This document shows, in pieces, positions 21,819 through 30,778 of a DNA stretch of 39,574 bases. The notes below the pieces were generated by a model. It did not search any database and was not told the origin of the DNA. It saw only the letters and a list, made by a program, of their open reading frames with translations. Source of the DNA: a virus; IMG/VR virus record IMGVR_UViG_3300005548_000478, positions 1-39,574 of that record; one strand, given 5' to 3'. The stretch's first letter is position 1. Each line of letters starts with the position of its first letter. A program made the translations under genes and the position numbers.

Positions 21819-22751
21819 ATGACCATGAACGCCTCCCAGGCCCGGGTGATCGACCCGATCCTGACGAACCACAGCCGCGGCTATACTCAGGACGGCTTTA
21901 TCGGCGACGTCCTGTTCCCGATCGCCGACATGCCCACGCGCGCCGCAAAGCGGATCGAATTCGGCCGCGAGGCCTTCCGCCGCTACAAGATCAAGCGCGC
22001 GCCAGGCACGGCGATCGCCCAGGTCAGCTTCGGCTATGAGGGCAAGCCGGTCCAGCTCAGCCAATATGCTCTGGCCGCTGTCACGCCGGTCGAGCATCAG
22101 GAGGAGGCGGCCGAGGTGCCGCACATCGACCTCCTGTCGACCAACGTCGACACGGTCCTTGCGGTGATCGCCCTGGAGAAGGAGATCCAGCAGGCCGCCG
22201 TCGCCCGCAATGCCGCCAGCTACGCAGGCACCAATAAGGTCGCCCTGGCCGGCGCCGCCAAATGGTCCGACCCGGCGTCCAAGCCGGCCGCCGCGGTCGA
22301 GGCCGCAAAGGAGGTTATCCGCAGTCGGACTGGCCGCCGCCCGAACGTGCTTACGCTTGGGGCCGTGGTCGCCGCGGCCCTGCGCAACCATCCCGACGTC
22401 CTCGACCGCTACAAGCACGTCACCACCGCGACGATCTCGGACGAGATGCTGGCGTCGTATTTCAACGTCGCCAAGGTCGTTGTCGGCGACGCGATTGTGG
22501 ATAGTGACGATGGCGCCACCTCGACGGACGTCTGGGGCAACGATGCGATCCTCGCCTACGTGCCGCTGAAGGGGACGCCGAACATCAACATTCCGGCGTA
22601 CGGCTACACCTATCGCCTGCGGAACCACCCGTTCGCGAAGCCGGCCTATTTCGAGCGCGGCCTGAACAGCTGGCTGAACGACGTCTTCGACGAATTCTCG
22701 CCCGAGCTGGTCGGCGCCGACGCCGGCTTCCTCTTCCAAACCGCGACCTAG
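21819..22751 (+). CDS. Major capsid protein
   Basis: 310 residues. HK97-fold capsid protein of the type seen in siphovirus-like Mu relatives, not the Mu gpT sequence type. Typical features: an N-terminal YTQDGFIGDVLFPIADM region, a long central helix region (VIALEKEIQQAAVARN), then NVLTLGAVVAAALRNHPDV and a C-terminal segment with YGYTYRLRNHPF. GAGG lies 11 bases before ATG 21819; a second ATG two codons later is possible. Confidence 0.88.
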   Translation: MTMNASQARVIDPILTNHSRGYTQDGFIGDVLFPIADMPTRAAKRIEFGREAFRRYKIKRAPGTAIAQVSFGYEGKPVQLSQYALAAVTPVEHQEEAAEVPHIDLLSTNVDTVLAVIALEKEIQQAAVARNAASYAGTNKVALAGAAKWSDPASKPAAAVEAAKEVIRSRTGRRPNVLTLGAVVAAALRNHPDVLDRYKHVTTATISDEMLASYFNVAKVVVGDAIVDSDDGATSTDVWGNDAILAYVPLKGTPNINIPAYGYTYRLRNHPFAKPAYFERGLNSWLNDVFDEFSPELVGADAGFLFQTAT

Positions 22752-22837
22752 TCCCATCGCGGCCGAAGGTCGGCGGGGCGGCGTATCTGCCCCGCCGGCT
22801 CCTTCGCCTCCCGACCCTCCACCCGGAGACTTGAACC

Positions 22838-23209
22838 ATGCGGACCTACGACATTCTCTCGCCTATCGACGACGGCACCGGCCGGCGCGACAGCGGCACG
22901 ATCAACATGGACGAGAAGGCTGCTCGCGAGCACGTCGAGCTGGGCGTCCTGGCCCTGGCCTCCAAGCAGGCGAAGGAAGCCCCGCCCGCACCGCCAGCTC
23001 CTCCGGCACCGCCCGCTCCTCCTTCTCCCCCAGCTCCTCCGGCTCCTCCGGCGCCTCCGCCCGAGGCCAAGCCGCTGGCTGAGCAGTCGTTCGACGAGCT
23101 GCGGGTCACGGCGAAGGCCGAGAAGGTCCCTGCTTGGGGTCCGATCAAGGACGAGGCCAAGCTGCGCGCCGCGATCGAGGCGCACCGCGCCAAGCCGGCG
23201 AAGGCCTGA
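22838..23209 (+). CDS. Post-capsid protein with Pro-Pro-Ala repeat
   Basis: 123 residues, GGAG before ATG 22838. The N-terminal 48 residues look folded. Next comes a low-complexity stretch of about 28 residues made of repeated PPA/PPS triplets (22980-23063), then a charged helix domain (FDELRVTAKAEKVPAWGPIKDEAKLRAAI) that resembles a SAP/LEM-like helical hairpin. Position after the capsid gene suggests a head completion role. Confidence 0.75.
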   Translation: MRTYDILSPIDDGTGRRDSGTINMDEKAAREHVELGVLALASKQAKEAPPAPPAPPAPPAPPSPPAPPAPPAPPPEAKPLAEQSFDELRVTAKAEKVPAWGPIKDEAKLRAAIEAHRAKPAKA

Positions 23210-23212
23210 CCC

Positions 23213-23476
23213 ATGCGCGGGCGGGGGATCTTCGTGGCAGCGGCGATGGCGGCGGCTTCCTGCCTTTCGGTCACCGCGGCGCCGGTCATGGCGCAGGCGG
23301 TGCTGCCTGCAGAGCAACGGCGCTTGTCCAGGGCGGAGCGCCGCCACCAAGCGACCCGCCCTAACGCCGCGCCGATCAATCGCCGCTCGAAAAATCCGCC
23401 CCAGCGCCGCAAGCTTCGCGCCAATCGCCTGATCGTCAGCCGCCGCGTCCGTCGCCGGCATAGGCGGCGCCGGTGA
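23213..23476 (+). CDS. Exported, extremely arginine-rich small protein
   Basis: 87 residues. A signal peptide is apparent (about 1-29, ending PVMAQA). The mature part of some 58 residues has over twenty arginines and ends in a run of basic residues. It lies three bases after the preceding stop, and its stop overlaps the next gene's GTG (GTGA). Such composition fits a membrane- or nucleic-acid-active exported peptide; the real function is unknown. Confidence 0.55.
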   Translation: MRGRGIFVAAAMAAASCLSVTAAPVMAQAVLPAEQRRLSRAERRHQATRPNAAPINRRSKNPPQRRKLRANRLIVSRRVRRRHRRRR

Positions 23477-23727
23477 TCGCGGCCGTGCTCTTTGCCTCGT
23501 CCTGGGCGATCGGCGCCGCGGTCATCTGGATCGTCGGCGCCGCGATGTTCCTTGAGACCGTCTGGCGTACTCGGATCGGGCTGCGCCAGGCGCTCGCCGA
23601 GGACGCCTTGTTCCTGTCGCTCGGCTTCGGCTTCGGACTCACCTGGCCCATCGTCCTGATCGGCTGCGGCGCGAGCTTCGGCATCTACCAGCTCGCGCGT
23701 CGATCGCGCCAGCTTGGCCGCGGGTGA
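23473..23727 (+). CDS. Two-span membrane protein, holin-like size
   Basis: 84 residues from GTG 23473, overlapping the preceding stop. Two hydrophobic helices (about residues 3-28 and 46-74) are separated by a charged loop (TRIGLRQALAEDA), and the C-terminus is basic. Class II holins have this shape, and no holin was found next to the endolysin. It could equally be a structural or conversion membrane protein. Confidence 0.6.
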   Translation: MIAAVLFASSWAIGAAVIWIVGAAMFLETVWRTRIGLRQALAEDALFLSLGFGFGLTWPIVLIGCGASFGIYQLARRSRQLGRG

Positions 23728-23734
23728 AGTGGCT

Positions 23735-24457
23735 ATGCAATCGCTCATCAAGCAGCCTTCAGAGCAGCTGAAGAAAGGCCTCGCGTTCGACACGAGCGCC
23801 GCGATCATGTCGATCATCGACGTCTCGGCCGCGAAGCGCGGCCTTGTGACGGGCAGCGCTGGCTTGGTCGTGGCCGGCGAGCTGGTCGCCGGCATCATGT
23901 TCGTCACGATGAGCGGCGGCACGGATGGCGAGCGCTACCTCATCACCGGCAAGGCAGAGGACGCGGACGGACAGGATCTCGAAGCGGAGCTGGAGGTGGC
24001 AGTCATCGAAGGCGCCTGGTCCACGCCGGACGGCGGCGACGGGTATCTGACGATCGACGCGTTCGTCCGCAAATTCGGCATCGATGAAGTCGTACGGATG
24101 ACGGATGTGTCCGGCACCGGCCGGATCGACCGCGATCTCCTGATCAATGCGCTATCCGATTTCCAGGCGATCGCGGACTCCTACATTGGCGCGCGGTTCG
24201 CAGTTCCGCTCGCGGATGCGCCCGAGTTGGTGAAGACGATCGTCGCGGATGGCGCGCGAGCCAGGCTCTATCCGAACGGCGCGCCGGAAGGTGTCGCCGA
24301 CGCGGCCAAGGCCGCGCTGAAGCTGCTCGACCAGATCAGCAAGGGCCAGCTGCCGCTGCCTTCGCTCACGGCGCAGGCGCCCGCACCCGACACGCCGACG
24401 CCGATCGCGGTCTCGCCGGGCTCGCGGCAATACCCTGACGGCCTGCAGGACTATTGA
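23735..24457 (+). CDS. Head-tail joining protein, gp36-like (DUF1320) with N-terminal beta domain
   Basis: 240 residues from ATG 23735 (GTG 23729 is an alternative). The second half, from GYLTIDAFVRKFGIDEVVRM through LINALSDFQAIADSYIGARF, is DUF1320 (Mu gp36). The first 85 residues form an apparent extra beta-sandwich (IIDVSAAKRGLVTGSAG, GIMFVTMSGGTDGERYLITG) similar in pattern to phage fibre-tail adaptor domains. A Pro/Ala-rich tail follows. Gene order gp36-gpG-gp37 is as in Mu relatives. Confidence 0.85.
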   Translation: MQSLIKQPSEQLKKGLAFDTSAAIMSIIDVSAAKRGLVTGSAGLVVAGELVAGIMFVTMSGGTDGERYLITGKAEDADGQDLEAELEVAVIEGAWSTPDGGDGYLTIDAFVRKFGIDEVVRMTDVSGTGRIDRDLLINALSDFQAIADSYIGARFAVPLADAPELVKTIVADGARARLYPNGAPEGVADAAKAALKLLDQISKGQLPLPSLTAQAPAPDTPTPIAVSPGSRQYPDGLQDY

Positions 24458-24458
24458 G

Positions 24459-24971
24459 ATGGCCGGCGGCATCGAGGTCAGCTTTGTTTTCCAGGAGAAC
24501 CTCGGCGCGGCTCTGCGCCAGGCCGCGCAGCATGGGGGCGACCTCACGCCCGCCATGAGAGAAATCGCGGTTTATCTCGAAGGCGTATCGGCTGAGCGCT
24601 TCGCCCATGGTGTCGGGCCGGGTGGCGTTAAGTGGAAGGTCAGCCAGCGCGTCCGCGAGCACGGCGGCCAGACGCTTGTGCTGAGCGGCGACCTGCAAAC
24701 GTCCGTTCACGCCGCCACCACTCCGACCTCCGTCGAAATCGGCCCTGAGAGGTCGTTCGGCTCGGCCGTCTACGCCGCGATCCACCAGTTCGGCGGGACC
24801 ATTCGGCCCAAGGTCAAGCAGGCTCTGCATTTCGGCGGCCGTATCGTCTCTTCCGTGACGATCCCAGCACGGCCCTATGTCGGCTTCGACGCGGCTGACC
24901 AGGACCGCATGGCCGAGATCCTGACCGACTTCATGAAAGGCGCATTCGGCGCGGCCGGAGCGACGGCATGA
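24459..24971 (+). CDS. Virion morphogenesis protein, Mu gpG-like
   Basis: 170 residues. Family pattern: an N-terminal helix with LTPAMREIAVYLEGVSAERF, a GPGGVKWKVSQR segment, VLSGDLQTSVHAA, then IHQFGGTIRPK and the closing TIPARPYVGF. These are typical of the tail-completion/virion morphogenesis family. It ends in ATGA with the gp37-like gene. Confidence 0.9.
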   Translation: MAGGIEVSFVFQENLGAALRQAAQHGGDLTPAMREIAVYLEGVSAERFAHGVGPGGVKWKVSQRVREHGGQTLVLSGDLQTSVHAATTPTSVEIGPERSFGSAVYAAIHQFGGTIRPKVKQALHFGGRIVSSVTIPARPYVGFDAADQDRMAEILTDFMKGAFGAAGATA

Positions 24972-25387
24972 GGTTGGTCCCGATAGTCGACCAGTTGAAG
25001 GCGAGCGGGCTGCAGCGCGTCCAGGGCGTGCTTGAGCTGGTCTCGTTGAAAACGCCGCCGGCCCGGCTGCCGGCCCATTTCGTCGTTCCCGACAGCGAAA
25101 CTGCGCAGCCAAACAGCTTCACCGGCGGACCGATCATGCAGCGGACCGACGCGCGGTTCGGCGTCGTCATCATGCTGGCGCCCGGAGCCAATCAGGAAAA
25201 GACGTCGGATGACCTGCAGATCCATGAGGACCAGGTCATCGAAGCGGTCCTCGGCTGGATCCACCCCGACGCCGCCGATGGGAAGCCGTGCGAATATGTC
25301 GGCGCCCGCATGCTGACCGTCATGCCCGGCGCCCTTTGCTGGATGGTGAGCTTCAGAACCGGTCGAATGATCAGGAAGGTAATGTGA
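24968..25387 (+). CDS. Tail terminator/completion protein, Mu gp37-like
   Basis: 139 residues. Short mixed alpha/beta protein (LVPIVDQLKASGLQRVQGVLEL, ARFGVVIMLAPGANQ, IHEDQVIEAVLGWIHP) matching the gp37 family that caps the tail tube. It is coupled to the gpG-like gene by ATGA and to the next gene by TGATG. Confidence 0.82.
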   Translation: MRLVPIVDQLKASGLQRVQGVLELVSLKTPPARLPAHFVVPDSETAQPNSFTGGPIMQRTDARFGVVIMLAPGANQEKTSDDLQIHEDQVIEAVLGWIHPDAADGKPCEYVGARMLTVMPGALCWMVSFRTGRMIRKVM

Positions 25388-25665
25388 TGACCAGACCCAA
25401 GAAACCCGCGCCGGCCGAGGCGATCGATTTCCACACTGCCCATGTCCGCGAGGATGGGGTTCACCTCTACGGCGAAGGCGGTCTGCCGCTCAATCATCGC
25501 CTGCGCGCGGAGGCACTCGTCGCGGCTGGCGAGAAAAAGGATCCAGACGGGCTGATCAGCCCTGAACTGATCGCCGACACGGCCGAGCGCATGGCCGCCG
25601 AGACCGCCGAACCGGCGCCGGCCGCGACCCCGATCACCGACCCGCCCGCGGCCACGCAAGCCTAA
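25387..25665 (+). CDS. Small hypothetical tail-region protein (gp38 position)
   Basis: 92 residues from ATG 25387. Polar N-terminus, a central AIDFHTAHVREDGVHLYGEG segment, and a Pro/Ala-rich C-terminal third. It precedes the tail tube gene as Mu gp38 precedes the tail genes. Function unknown. Confidence 0.7.
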   Translation: MTRPKKPAPAEAIDFHTAHVREDGVHLYGEGGLPLNHRLRAEALVAAGEKKDPDGLISPELIADTAERMAAETAEPAPAATPITDPPAATQA

Positions 25666-25677
25666 AGGAGCATCACC

Positions 25678-26619
25678 ATGCCCAAGAACGCAGAAAAGAA
25701 GCTCCTCCTCTACAAGATGGAGGTCACCGAAGGCACCGATCCGGCACCCGTCGTCGGAACCGATGCCATCCTCACGCGCAACCTGGACGCGACCAAGTGG
25801 GAGGGCGACAAGGGCGTCCGTCAGCTCGACGGGCTCTATGCCGGCGCGCGGCCGAGCTACTATAAGCAGATTCGCAAGCCGATCAGCTTCGAGGTCGAGA
25901 TCGCGGGCAGCGGCGTCAGCGCCGTGACTGTCCCGGCCTGGATGAAGCTCAACCGGATCTGCGGCTTCGATGCCGGCGTCGCTGGCGGCTCCTCCGTCGT
26001 CCAGACGCCGATCTTCACGCCCATCCCGTCCGCCACCGTCTATCCCTTCTACGATAATCTGCTGGTCAATGCGCTCGGCTGCCGCGGCAATATGCAGATG
26101 ACGTTCGAGGACGATGAGATCCCGTTCTTCATGTACAACCTGCTGGGTTTCCCGCCGGCCGCCATGGTCAGCGAGAGCACGCCGGGCGCGCCAACCTTGA
26201 CCGCGTTCGCGGCGCCGGTCCTGGTGAATACGGCCAACACCACCTTCTCCCTGGGCGGCTATTCGCCGGGGCTGCGCAAGCTTACGATCGACTGCGGTGC
26301 GAAGATCGAGCCGCGCTCGCTCACTGGCCCGGCCGATCGGATCATGTGGCGCAATCGCGAAATGACCGGCTCGGTCACGATCGAGCATCCCGACCTCACG
26401 GCGAAGAACTACTTCACCAACGTCATCGCTCGTTCGATCCAGGCCCTTCAGATCATCCACGGCACCGTGGCCGGTAACATCGTCCAGATCGATGCCGCCC
26501 GGTGCGAGATCGACCTCCCGGATCTGTCGGAAGAGCAGGGCGCGCTGATGCAGACCCTGCCGCTTCGCCTGCTGCCGACCGTCGCGGGCAACGACGAGCT
26601 GATCATCACCTCTAAGTAA
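25678..26619 (+). CDS. Major tail tube protein
   Basis: 313 residues with strong ribosome-binding site AAAGGAG. Starts with KLLLYKMEVTEGTDPAPVVGTDAIL, typical for siphovirus tail tube proteins, then beta-rich repeats and TGSVTIEHPDLTAKNY near the C-terminus. No sheath gene follows, so the tail is non-contractile. Confidence 0.88.
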   Translation: MPKNAEKKLLLYKMEVTEGTDPAPVVGTDAILTRNLDATKWEGDKGVRQLDGLYAGARPSYYKQIRKPISFEVEIAGSGVSAVTVPAWMKLNRICGFDAGVAGGSSVVQTPIFTPIPSATVYPFYDNLLVNALGCRGNMQMTFEDDEIPFFMYNLLGFPPAAMVSESTPGAPTLTAFAAPVLVNTANTTFSLGGYSPGLRKLTIDCGAKIEPRSLTGPADRIMWRNREMTGSVTIEHPDLTAKNYFTNVIARSIQALQIIHGTVAGNIVQIDAARCEIDLPDLSEEQGALMQTLPLRLLPTVAGNDELIITSK

Positions 26620-26632
26620 GGACACACCGCTT

Positions 26633-27097
26633 ATGTTTGTCGTCACCGAGAAGCCAGTCACCTGGATGCTGGTCGAGTGGAACTCGCTCGACGAAGCCGG
26701 GGAGCAGGTCACCAACTCATTCCGAATGAAGGTTGAGCTTGTCCCCCTCGATCGCTTCGAGAGCTTCCTTCTGTCCTATGCGGGCGGGCAGCTTACGGCC
26801 GAGCAGCTCGGCGATCGCCCGCCGCTCGAAGGGCCGGTTGACTTCATCAAATCGGTAGCGGCCGACTGGGACGAAATCGTCGGGCCGGACAAACGACCGT
26901 TCGCATTCACACCGACCAATCTGGCCATCGTGATCCAGCAGCCGGGTTTCCTGAACGGCTGGCAGCTCTCCTACACCAAGGCCTGGTACGGCCAGACGAA
27001 GGACCGGGAAAAAAACTCGCCAGGCTCGCCCGCCGGTGGGCCGGTGGCCCCAAATCGGAGGGCGCGGCGAGCCCGATCGAGCAGCTCGAAAAAGTAG
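26633..27097 (+). CDS. Tail assembly chaperone, G protein (zero frame)
   Basis: 154 residues. Acts with its frameshifted form to prime tape-measure and tube assembly; not expected in the virion. The folded part spans about 1-125 (VTWMLVEWNSLDEAGEQV, LDRFESFLLSYAGGQL, PFAFTPTNLAIVIQQPGFLNG). After the slippery site only a basic Arg/Ser/Lys tail is read in this frame. Located between tail tube and tape measure, as in lambda-like tails. Confidence 0.85.
   Translation: MFVVTEKPVTWMLVEWNSLDEAGEQVTNSFRMKVELVPLDRFESFLLSYAGGQLTAEQLGDRPPLEGPVDFIKSVAADWDEIVGPDKRPFAFTPTNLAIVIQQPGFLNGWQLSYTKAWYGQTKDREKNSPGSPAGGPVAPNRRARRARSSSSKK
27010..27016 (+). other. Programmed -1 frameshift site A AAA AAC
   Basis: The zero frame reads GAA AAA AAC, giving the canonical X XXY YYZ heptamer at 27010-27016. 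A -1 slip continues with CTC at 27016 into the downstream open frame and ends at 27387. This makes a 251-residue G-T fusion (128 plus 123 residues). A CCGG-TGGG-CCGG stem candidate follows at 27033-27044. Location between tail tube and tape measure is where such sites are conserved. Confidence 0.85.
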
Positions 27098-27105
27098 GCG
27101 CGATC

Positions 27106-27387
27106 GTGCCGCCCGAGCTGCGCGCCCAGCTCGAACAGCCGGCGGACGATCGGATCGAGATCTGGCCGGACATGGTGCCGGCAGTGAGCTTGTTCTTTTC
27201 GATGGAGACACAGTGGAGATGGGCGGGAGCCGGCATGGCGGGGGCGTTCCGGACGGGGCTCGACTACTCGGCTCTGCCGGTCATTGCCGGCTCGATCGAC
27301 GTGACACCCACCCCGCGGATCCTCGCGGATCTGCGCAGCCTCGAACGGGGCGCGATCGAGGAATGGGCTCGGAAGATGAAGTCGTGA
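27106..27387 (+). CDS. Tail assembly chaperone, T part (DUF1799-like), read by frameshift
   Basis: Open frame shifted -1 relative to the G gene. From GTG 27106 it codes 93 residues, but the same frame is open back to the slippery site, so it is more likely expressed as the C-terminal part of the fusion. Features such as IEIWPDMVPAVSLFFSMETQWRW and GLDYSALPVIA match the DUF1799 family that follows tail tube chaperones. It ends four bases before the tape-measure start. Confidence 0.82.
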   Translation: MPPELRAQLEQPADDRIEIWPDMVPAVSLFFSMETQWRWAGAGMAGAFRTGLDYSALPVIAGSIDVTPTPRILADLRSLERGAIEEWARKMKS

Positions 27388-27391
27388 CGCG

Positions 27392-30300
27392 ATGACGGAA
27401 TTTGTCGTCTCCGCAAGAATGGTCGCCGATGCGTCGGGACTGGTCTCCGGCGCCCAGCAAGGCGCGGGAGCGCTCGATCGCGTCGGCGACAGTGCGGAGC
27501 GGGCAGGCGGAAAGGCTCGTGAGTTTGGGAGTTTCACCGCCGAACAGACCGCTCAGCTCCGCGCCAATGCCGCCGCGATCAACCAGGTGGTGCGCGCCAC
27601 CAATCCCGCGATCAGCAATCAGCAGCTCCTCGAAGGCGCGTTGAACAGGGTCCGCAACGGCTACATCCAAGGGACTGTCTCGGCGGAGGCATATGCCAGG
27701 GCGGAGGCGATCGCCGCCCGAGGCGCGATAGAACTCGCGGCCGCAAACAGGACGGCAACGAATTCCACAGGCCAGATGCGCTTCGGCACGATGATGCTGG
27801 GCCAGCAGATTCAGGACGTCGGAATTCAGCTGGCGAGCGGAGCCGGCTTCCTCCGCACCTTCGCCATGCAAGCCGGTCAGACTGCGCTCGCCGTGCAGCA
27901 AATGGGCGGCGCCGGTTCGGGCTTTGCCCGGTTCATCGGCGGTCCTTGGGGCTCGCTGATCCTCGCCGGCGTCTCCGTCCTCGCCGTGCTGACCGCTGGC
28001 ATGATGTCGAACGCCGAGGCGGCCGAGGCCGCGCACGCCGGGGCGGACGGCTTGAGCGACGCCCAGGGCGTCCTTGGCGGAATGTTCGATCTGACCTCGG
28101 GGAAGATCGAGCGGCAGAACGCCCTGCTCCGCGCGAACATCACGCTGATGGCCGTCCAGATGCAGGCCCAGGCATTGCAGGAGCGAGAACAAGCTCGCGC
28201 GACCTACCAGAGCCTCGGCTACCGCGGAACTGCTGCTCGCCTTGGCACGATTGGTGAGGCAATCCGTCTCGGTGTCTCGCCGACGCGAATTCCCGAACAG
28301 CAGCGTCGAACCGACGCCTACTCGCTGCGCGTCCAGCGCCTCCTCAGCGACGTCGGCGCGGGCCGCGTCTCGTCGGAGCGCGCGCTCCAGCTGAGCGCTC
28401 AAATCGACTTTTCAGGGCTGAACATCACCCGCGAAGATTTCCAGCAAGCGATCATCAACCGACTTTCGTCGAGCGCCAAAGAGGACACCGCCGCTCGCAT
28501 GCTTTCCAGCCTGAATGCAGGCGTGCTGGACCCCGGCCTCCGTCGATCCGGCCGCGGCGGCGGTGGTGGGCGCCAGCGGCGCGGCCGGCGAGCGACCGAT
28601 CAGACTGAATTCGGCCAGGACACGGCCGACCGGCTCACCAGTATCACTCAGCGCTTCGTTGACGCGCCGCCCCAGGTCGAGGCGGTGCGCAAAGCTCTCG
28701 CCGACGTCGACGATATCGCCACGGACATCGAGCGACGCCACCCGCCGAACTACGAGGCGCTGCTCGCTCAGGCGCGAGCGGCGCGGCCGATAATCGAGGC
28801 GGGCATCAATAAGCCGTTCAATGACTTCATTCGATCGCAAGAGCAGTCGCTGCAGCTGCTGGGCTTGCAGGCGCGCGGCCACGACGCCGAGGCGGAGGCC
28901 CTTCAGCATATCCTCCAGCTGGAGCAACAGCAGGGACCGCTCGACAACGCGAAGCGCCTCGCCATCCTCGCCAACGTGCGCGCCATTCAGCAGGAACAGC
29001 GCGCTGTCGAGGTGCTCCACGAGCACCAGCAGCTTTACCTCAACACGCTTGCCGAGACGCGGAAGGAGATCACCGACACGGTCGAGGGGATGCTGTCCGG
29101 CGACTTCAGCAGCCTGACCAGGCTGCCCGGCCAAATCCTCAACTCGTTCAATCGCCTCACCGCCGAACGGCTAGTCGAGCAGCTGTTCGGTCCGGCCTTT
29201 CGCGAGCTGGAGGATCACGTAACCGGGCGCGACAGCGTACGTTCGGCGAATCTTGTCTTGGCGCGCAGCTCGACCGACACCGCGCATTCAATTGCCGACC
29301 TTGGAACGGCTGCCCGGCAGACGATCGACTCGATCAACAATCCCACGACCGCGGGCGCGCCGACAGGCTCCGATGCCGGCGCCGAGGACGGCGACATCGT
29401 CGTAACCGCCACTCGCAACGACCCGATCTACACCAATCCCCGTCAGTTCTTTCAGAACATGGTACAGGGCCTGTTGCGCGGCCTGGTCGGCGAGGAGTTC
29501 GCAAGGGCGCTTTCCGTCGGCATCTCCCGCGCGCTGGAAGGCGCCGCCGTGGGCGGGATGGTGGCGGGTATCGGCAAATCCCTTGGTATCAAGACCTCCT
29601 CGACCGGCGGACAGATCGGCGGTGCGATCGGCGGCATCGCGGCTTCCGCGCTCGGGCTTCCGCCGATCCTTGGGGAGCTGCTCGGCGGCGCGCTGGGCAG
29701 CGTCGTCGGAGGTCTGTTCAAGAAGTCGAAGACCGGATCAGCAACGCTGACGAACGCGCACGACACCGCGACCACGAGCGGAAACAATGCCGCCTACATG
29801 AAGGCCGCGAGCGGGCTCGCCACGTCGATCCAGGACACGATCCTTAATATTGCTCAGCAGCTCGGAGGCAGCGTCGGGAGCTTCGCGGTTTCGATCGGGC
29901 AGAAGGACGGCAAATACCGGGTTGATCCGACCGGCCGCGGCAACGTCAAAACGAAAAAGGGCGCGATCGATTTCGGCGATGATGAAGGGGCCGCGGTCGC
30001 CTACGCCATTATGGACGCGGTGCGGGATGGGGCAGTTTCCGGCCTCTCGGCCGCCGTCCAGCAGGCCCTTCGATCGTCGACGGACATCAATCGGGCGATC
30101 CAGGAGGCGATGAAGGTCCAGGAGGTCGAGACGCTGGTCAAGGGCGTCACCGGCGCCATGGAGAAGCAGCTGCGCGAGTTTGAGGCGCAGGCGGCCGAGC
30201 GCATCCGCATTGCCCGCCAGTATGGATTCGATGTCGTCGCGATCGAGAAGATCAATGCCGACGACAGGCTGAAGCTCCACCAGCAAATTCTGGAGCAGCA

Positions 30301-30778
30301 AATCGGCTCGCTGCAGGATCTGCTCAATGACATGAATTTCGGGTCCCTGTTCGAAGGGTCCCTCTCCGATCAGCGAGACAAGATTATCGCCGAGCTGGAC
30401 CAGGCTACAGCGGACGCGAAGGCTGGCGTTGCGGGCGCGGCCGATCGGCAGGCGGAGCTCAGCCGAAACCTCATTGATCTTTCGAAGGAGGCGTTCGGCA
30501 CTGCGGGGCCGGAATATGCCGCGGATCTGGATCGGGCTCGCAGTGGCGCGGAGCAGGTGATCGCGCTGGAAAATGAGCGGCTGAAGGCCGCCGAGGATGC
30601 GGTCAAGGAAACAAACAGTCAGCTTAACGAGGCGAATGACCAGCTCGCCCAGCAGACTTCGATCCTGCAGAGCATGGCCGGCAGCCTGGCCTCCATCGCA
30701 TCTGGCGGCGGCGCGGGCGCCAGCATCGCTGAGTCCATCAACGCGGTCGACACGCGCCGCTTCTCGTTGCTGGCATGA
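27392..30778 (+). CDS. Tail tape-measure protein
   Basis: 1128 residues; sets tail length and is ejected with DNA. Long helical coiled-coil regions, two hydrophobic stretches (GSLILAGVSVLAVLTAGMM near residue 188, and a Gly-rich region with GGQIGGAIGGIAASALGLPP near 745-760), and a basic Gly/Arg-rich hinge (GRGGGGGRQRRGRR near 386). The C-terminal third is again coiled coil. Length predicts a tail near 170 nm by the usual 1.5 angstrom per residue rule. Stop overlaps the next ATG. Confidence 0.9.
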   Translation: MTEFVVSARMVADASGLVSGAQQGAGALDRVGDSAERAGGKAREFGSFTAEQTAQLRANAAAINQVVRATNPAISNQQLLEGALNRVRNGYIQGTVSAEAYARAEAIAARGAIELAAANRTATNSTGQMRFGTMMLGQQIQDVGIQLASGAGFLRTFAMQAGQTALAVQQMGGAGSGFARFIGGPWGSLILAGVSVLAVLTAGMMSNAEAAEAAHAGADGLSDAQGVLGGMFDLTSGKIERQNALLRANITLMAVQMQAQALQEREQARATYQSLGYRGTAARLGTIGEAIRLGVSPTRIPEQQRRTDAYSLRVQRLLSDVGAGRVSSERALQLSAQIDFSGLNITREDFQQAIINRLSSSAKEDTAARMLSSLNAGVLDPGLRRSGRGGGGGRQRRGRRATDQTEFGQDTADRLTSITQRFVDAPPQVEAVRKALADVDDIATDIERRHPPNYEALLAQARAARPIIEAGINKPFNDFIRSQEQSLQLLGLQARGHDAEAEALQHILQLEQQQGPLDNAKRLAILANVRAIQQEQRAVEVLHEHQQLYLNTLAETRKEITDTVEGMLSGDFSSLTRLPGQILNSFNRLTAERLVEQLFGPAFRELEDHVTGRDSVRSANLVLARSSTDTAHSIADLGTAARQTIDSINNPTTAGAPTGSDAGAEDGDIVVTATRNDPIYTNPRQFFQNMVQGLLRGLVGEEFARALSVGISRALEGAAVGGMVAGIGKSLGIKTSSTGGQIGGAIGGIAASALGLPPILGELLGGALGSVVGGLFKKSKTGSATLTNAHDTATTSGNNAAYMKAASGLATSIQDTILNIAQQLGGSVGSFAVSIGQKDGKYRVDPTGRGNVKTKKGAIDFGDDEGAAVAYAIMDAVRDGAVSGLSAAVQQALRSSTDINRAIQEAMKVQEVETLVKGVTGAMEKQLREFEAQAAERIRIARQYGFDVVAIEKINADDRLKLHQQILEQQIGSLQDLLNDMNFGSLFEGSLSDQRDKIIAELDQATADAKAGVAGAADRQAELSRNLIDLSKEAFGTAGPEYAADLDRARSGAEQVIALENERLKAAEDAVKETNSQLNEANDQLAQQTSILQSMAGSLASIASGGGAGASIAESINAVDTRRFSLLA

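Noticed and set aside
21759-22757. 332-codon minus-strand open frame opposite the capsid gene
   Set aside because: Antisense shadow of the major capsid protein.
22980-23063. Microsatellite-type frameshift tract (PPA triplets)
   Set aside because: Units are triplets with mixed codons, so slippage would keep the frame; treated as a Pro-rich linker.
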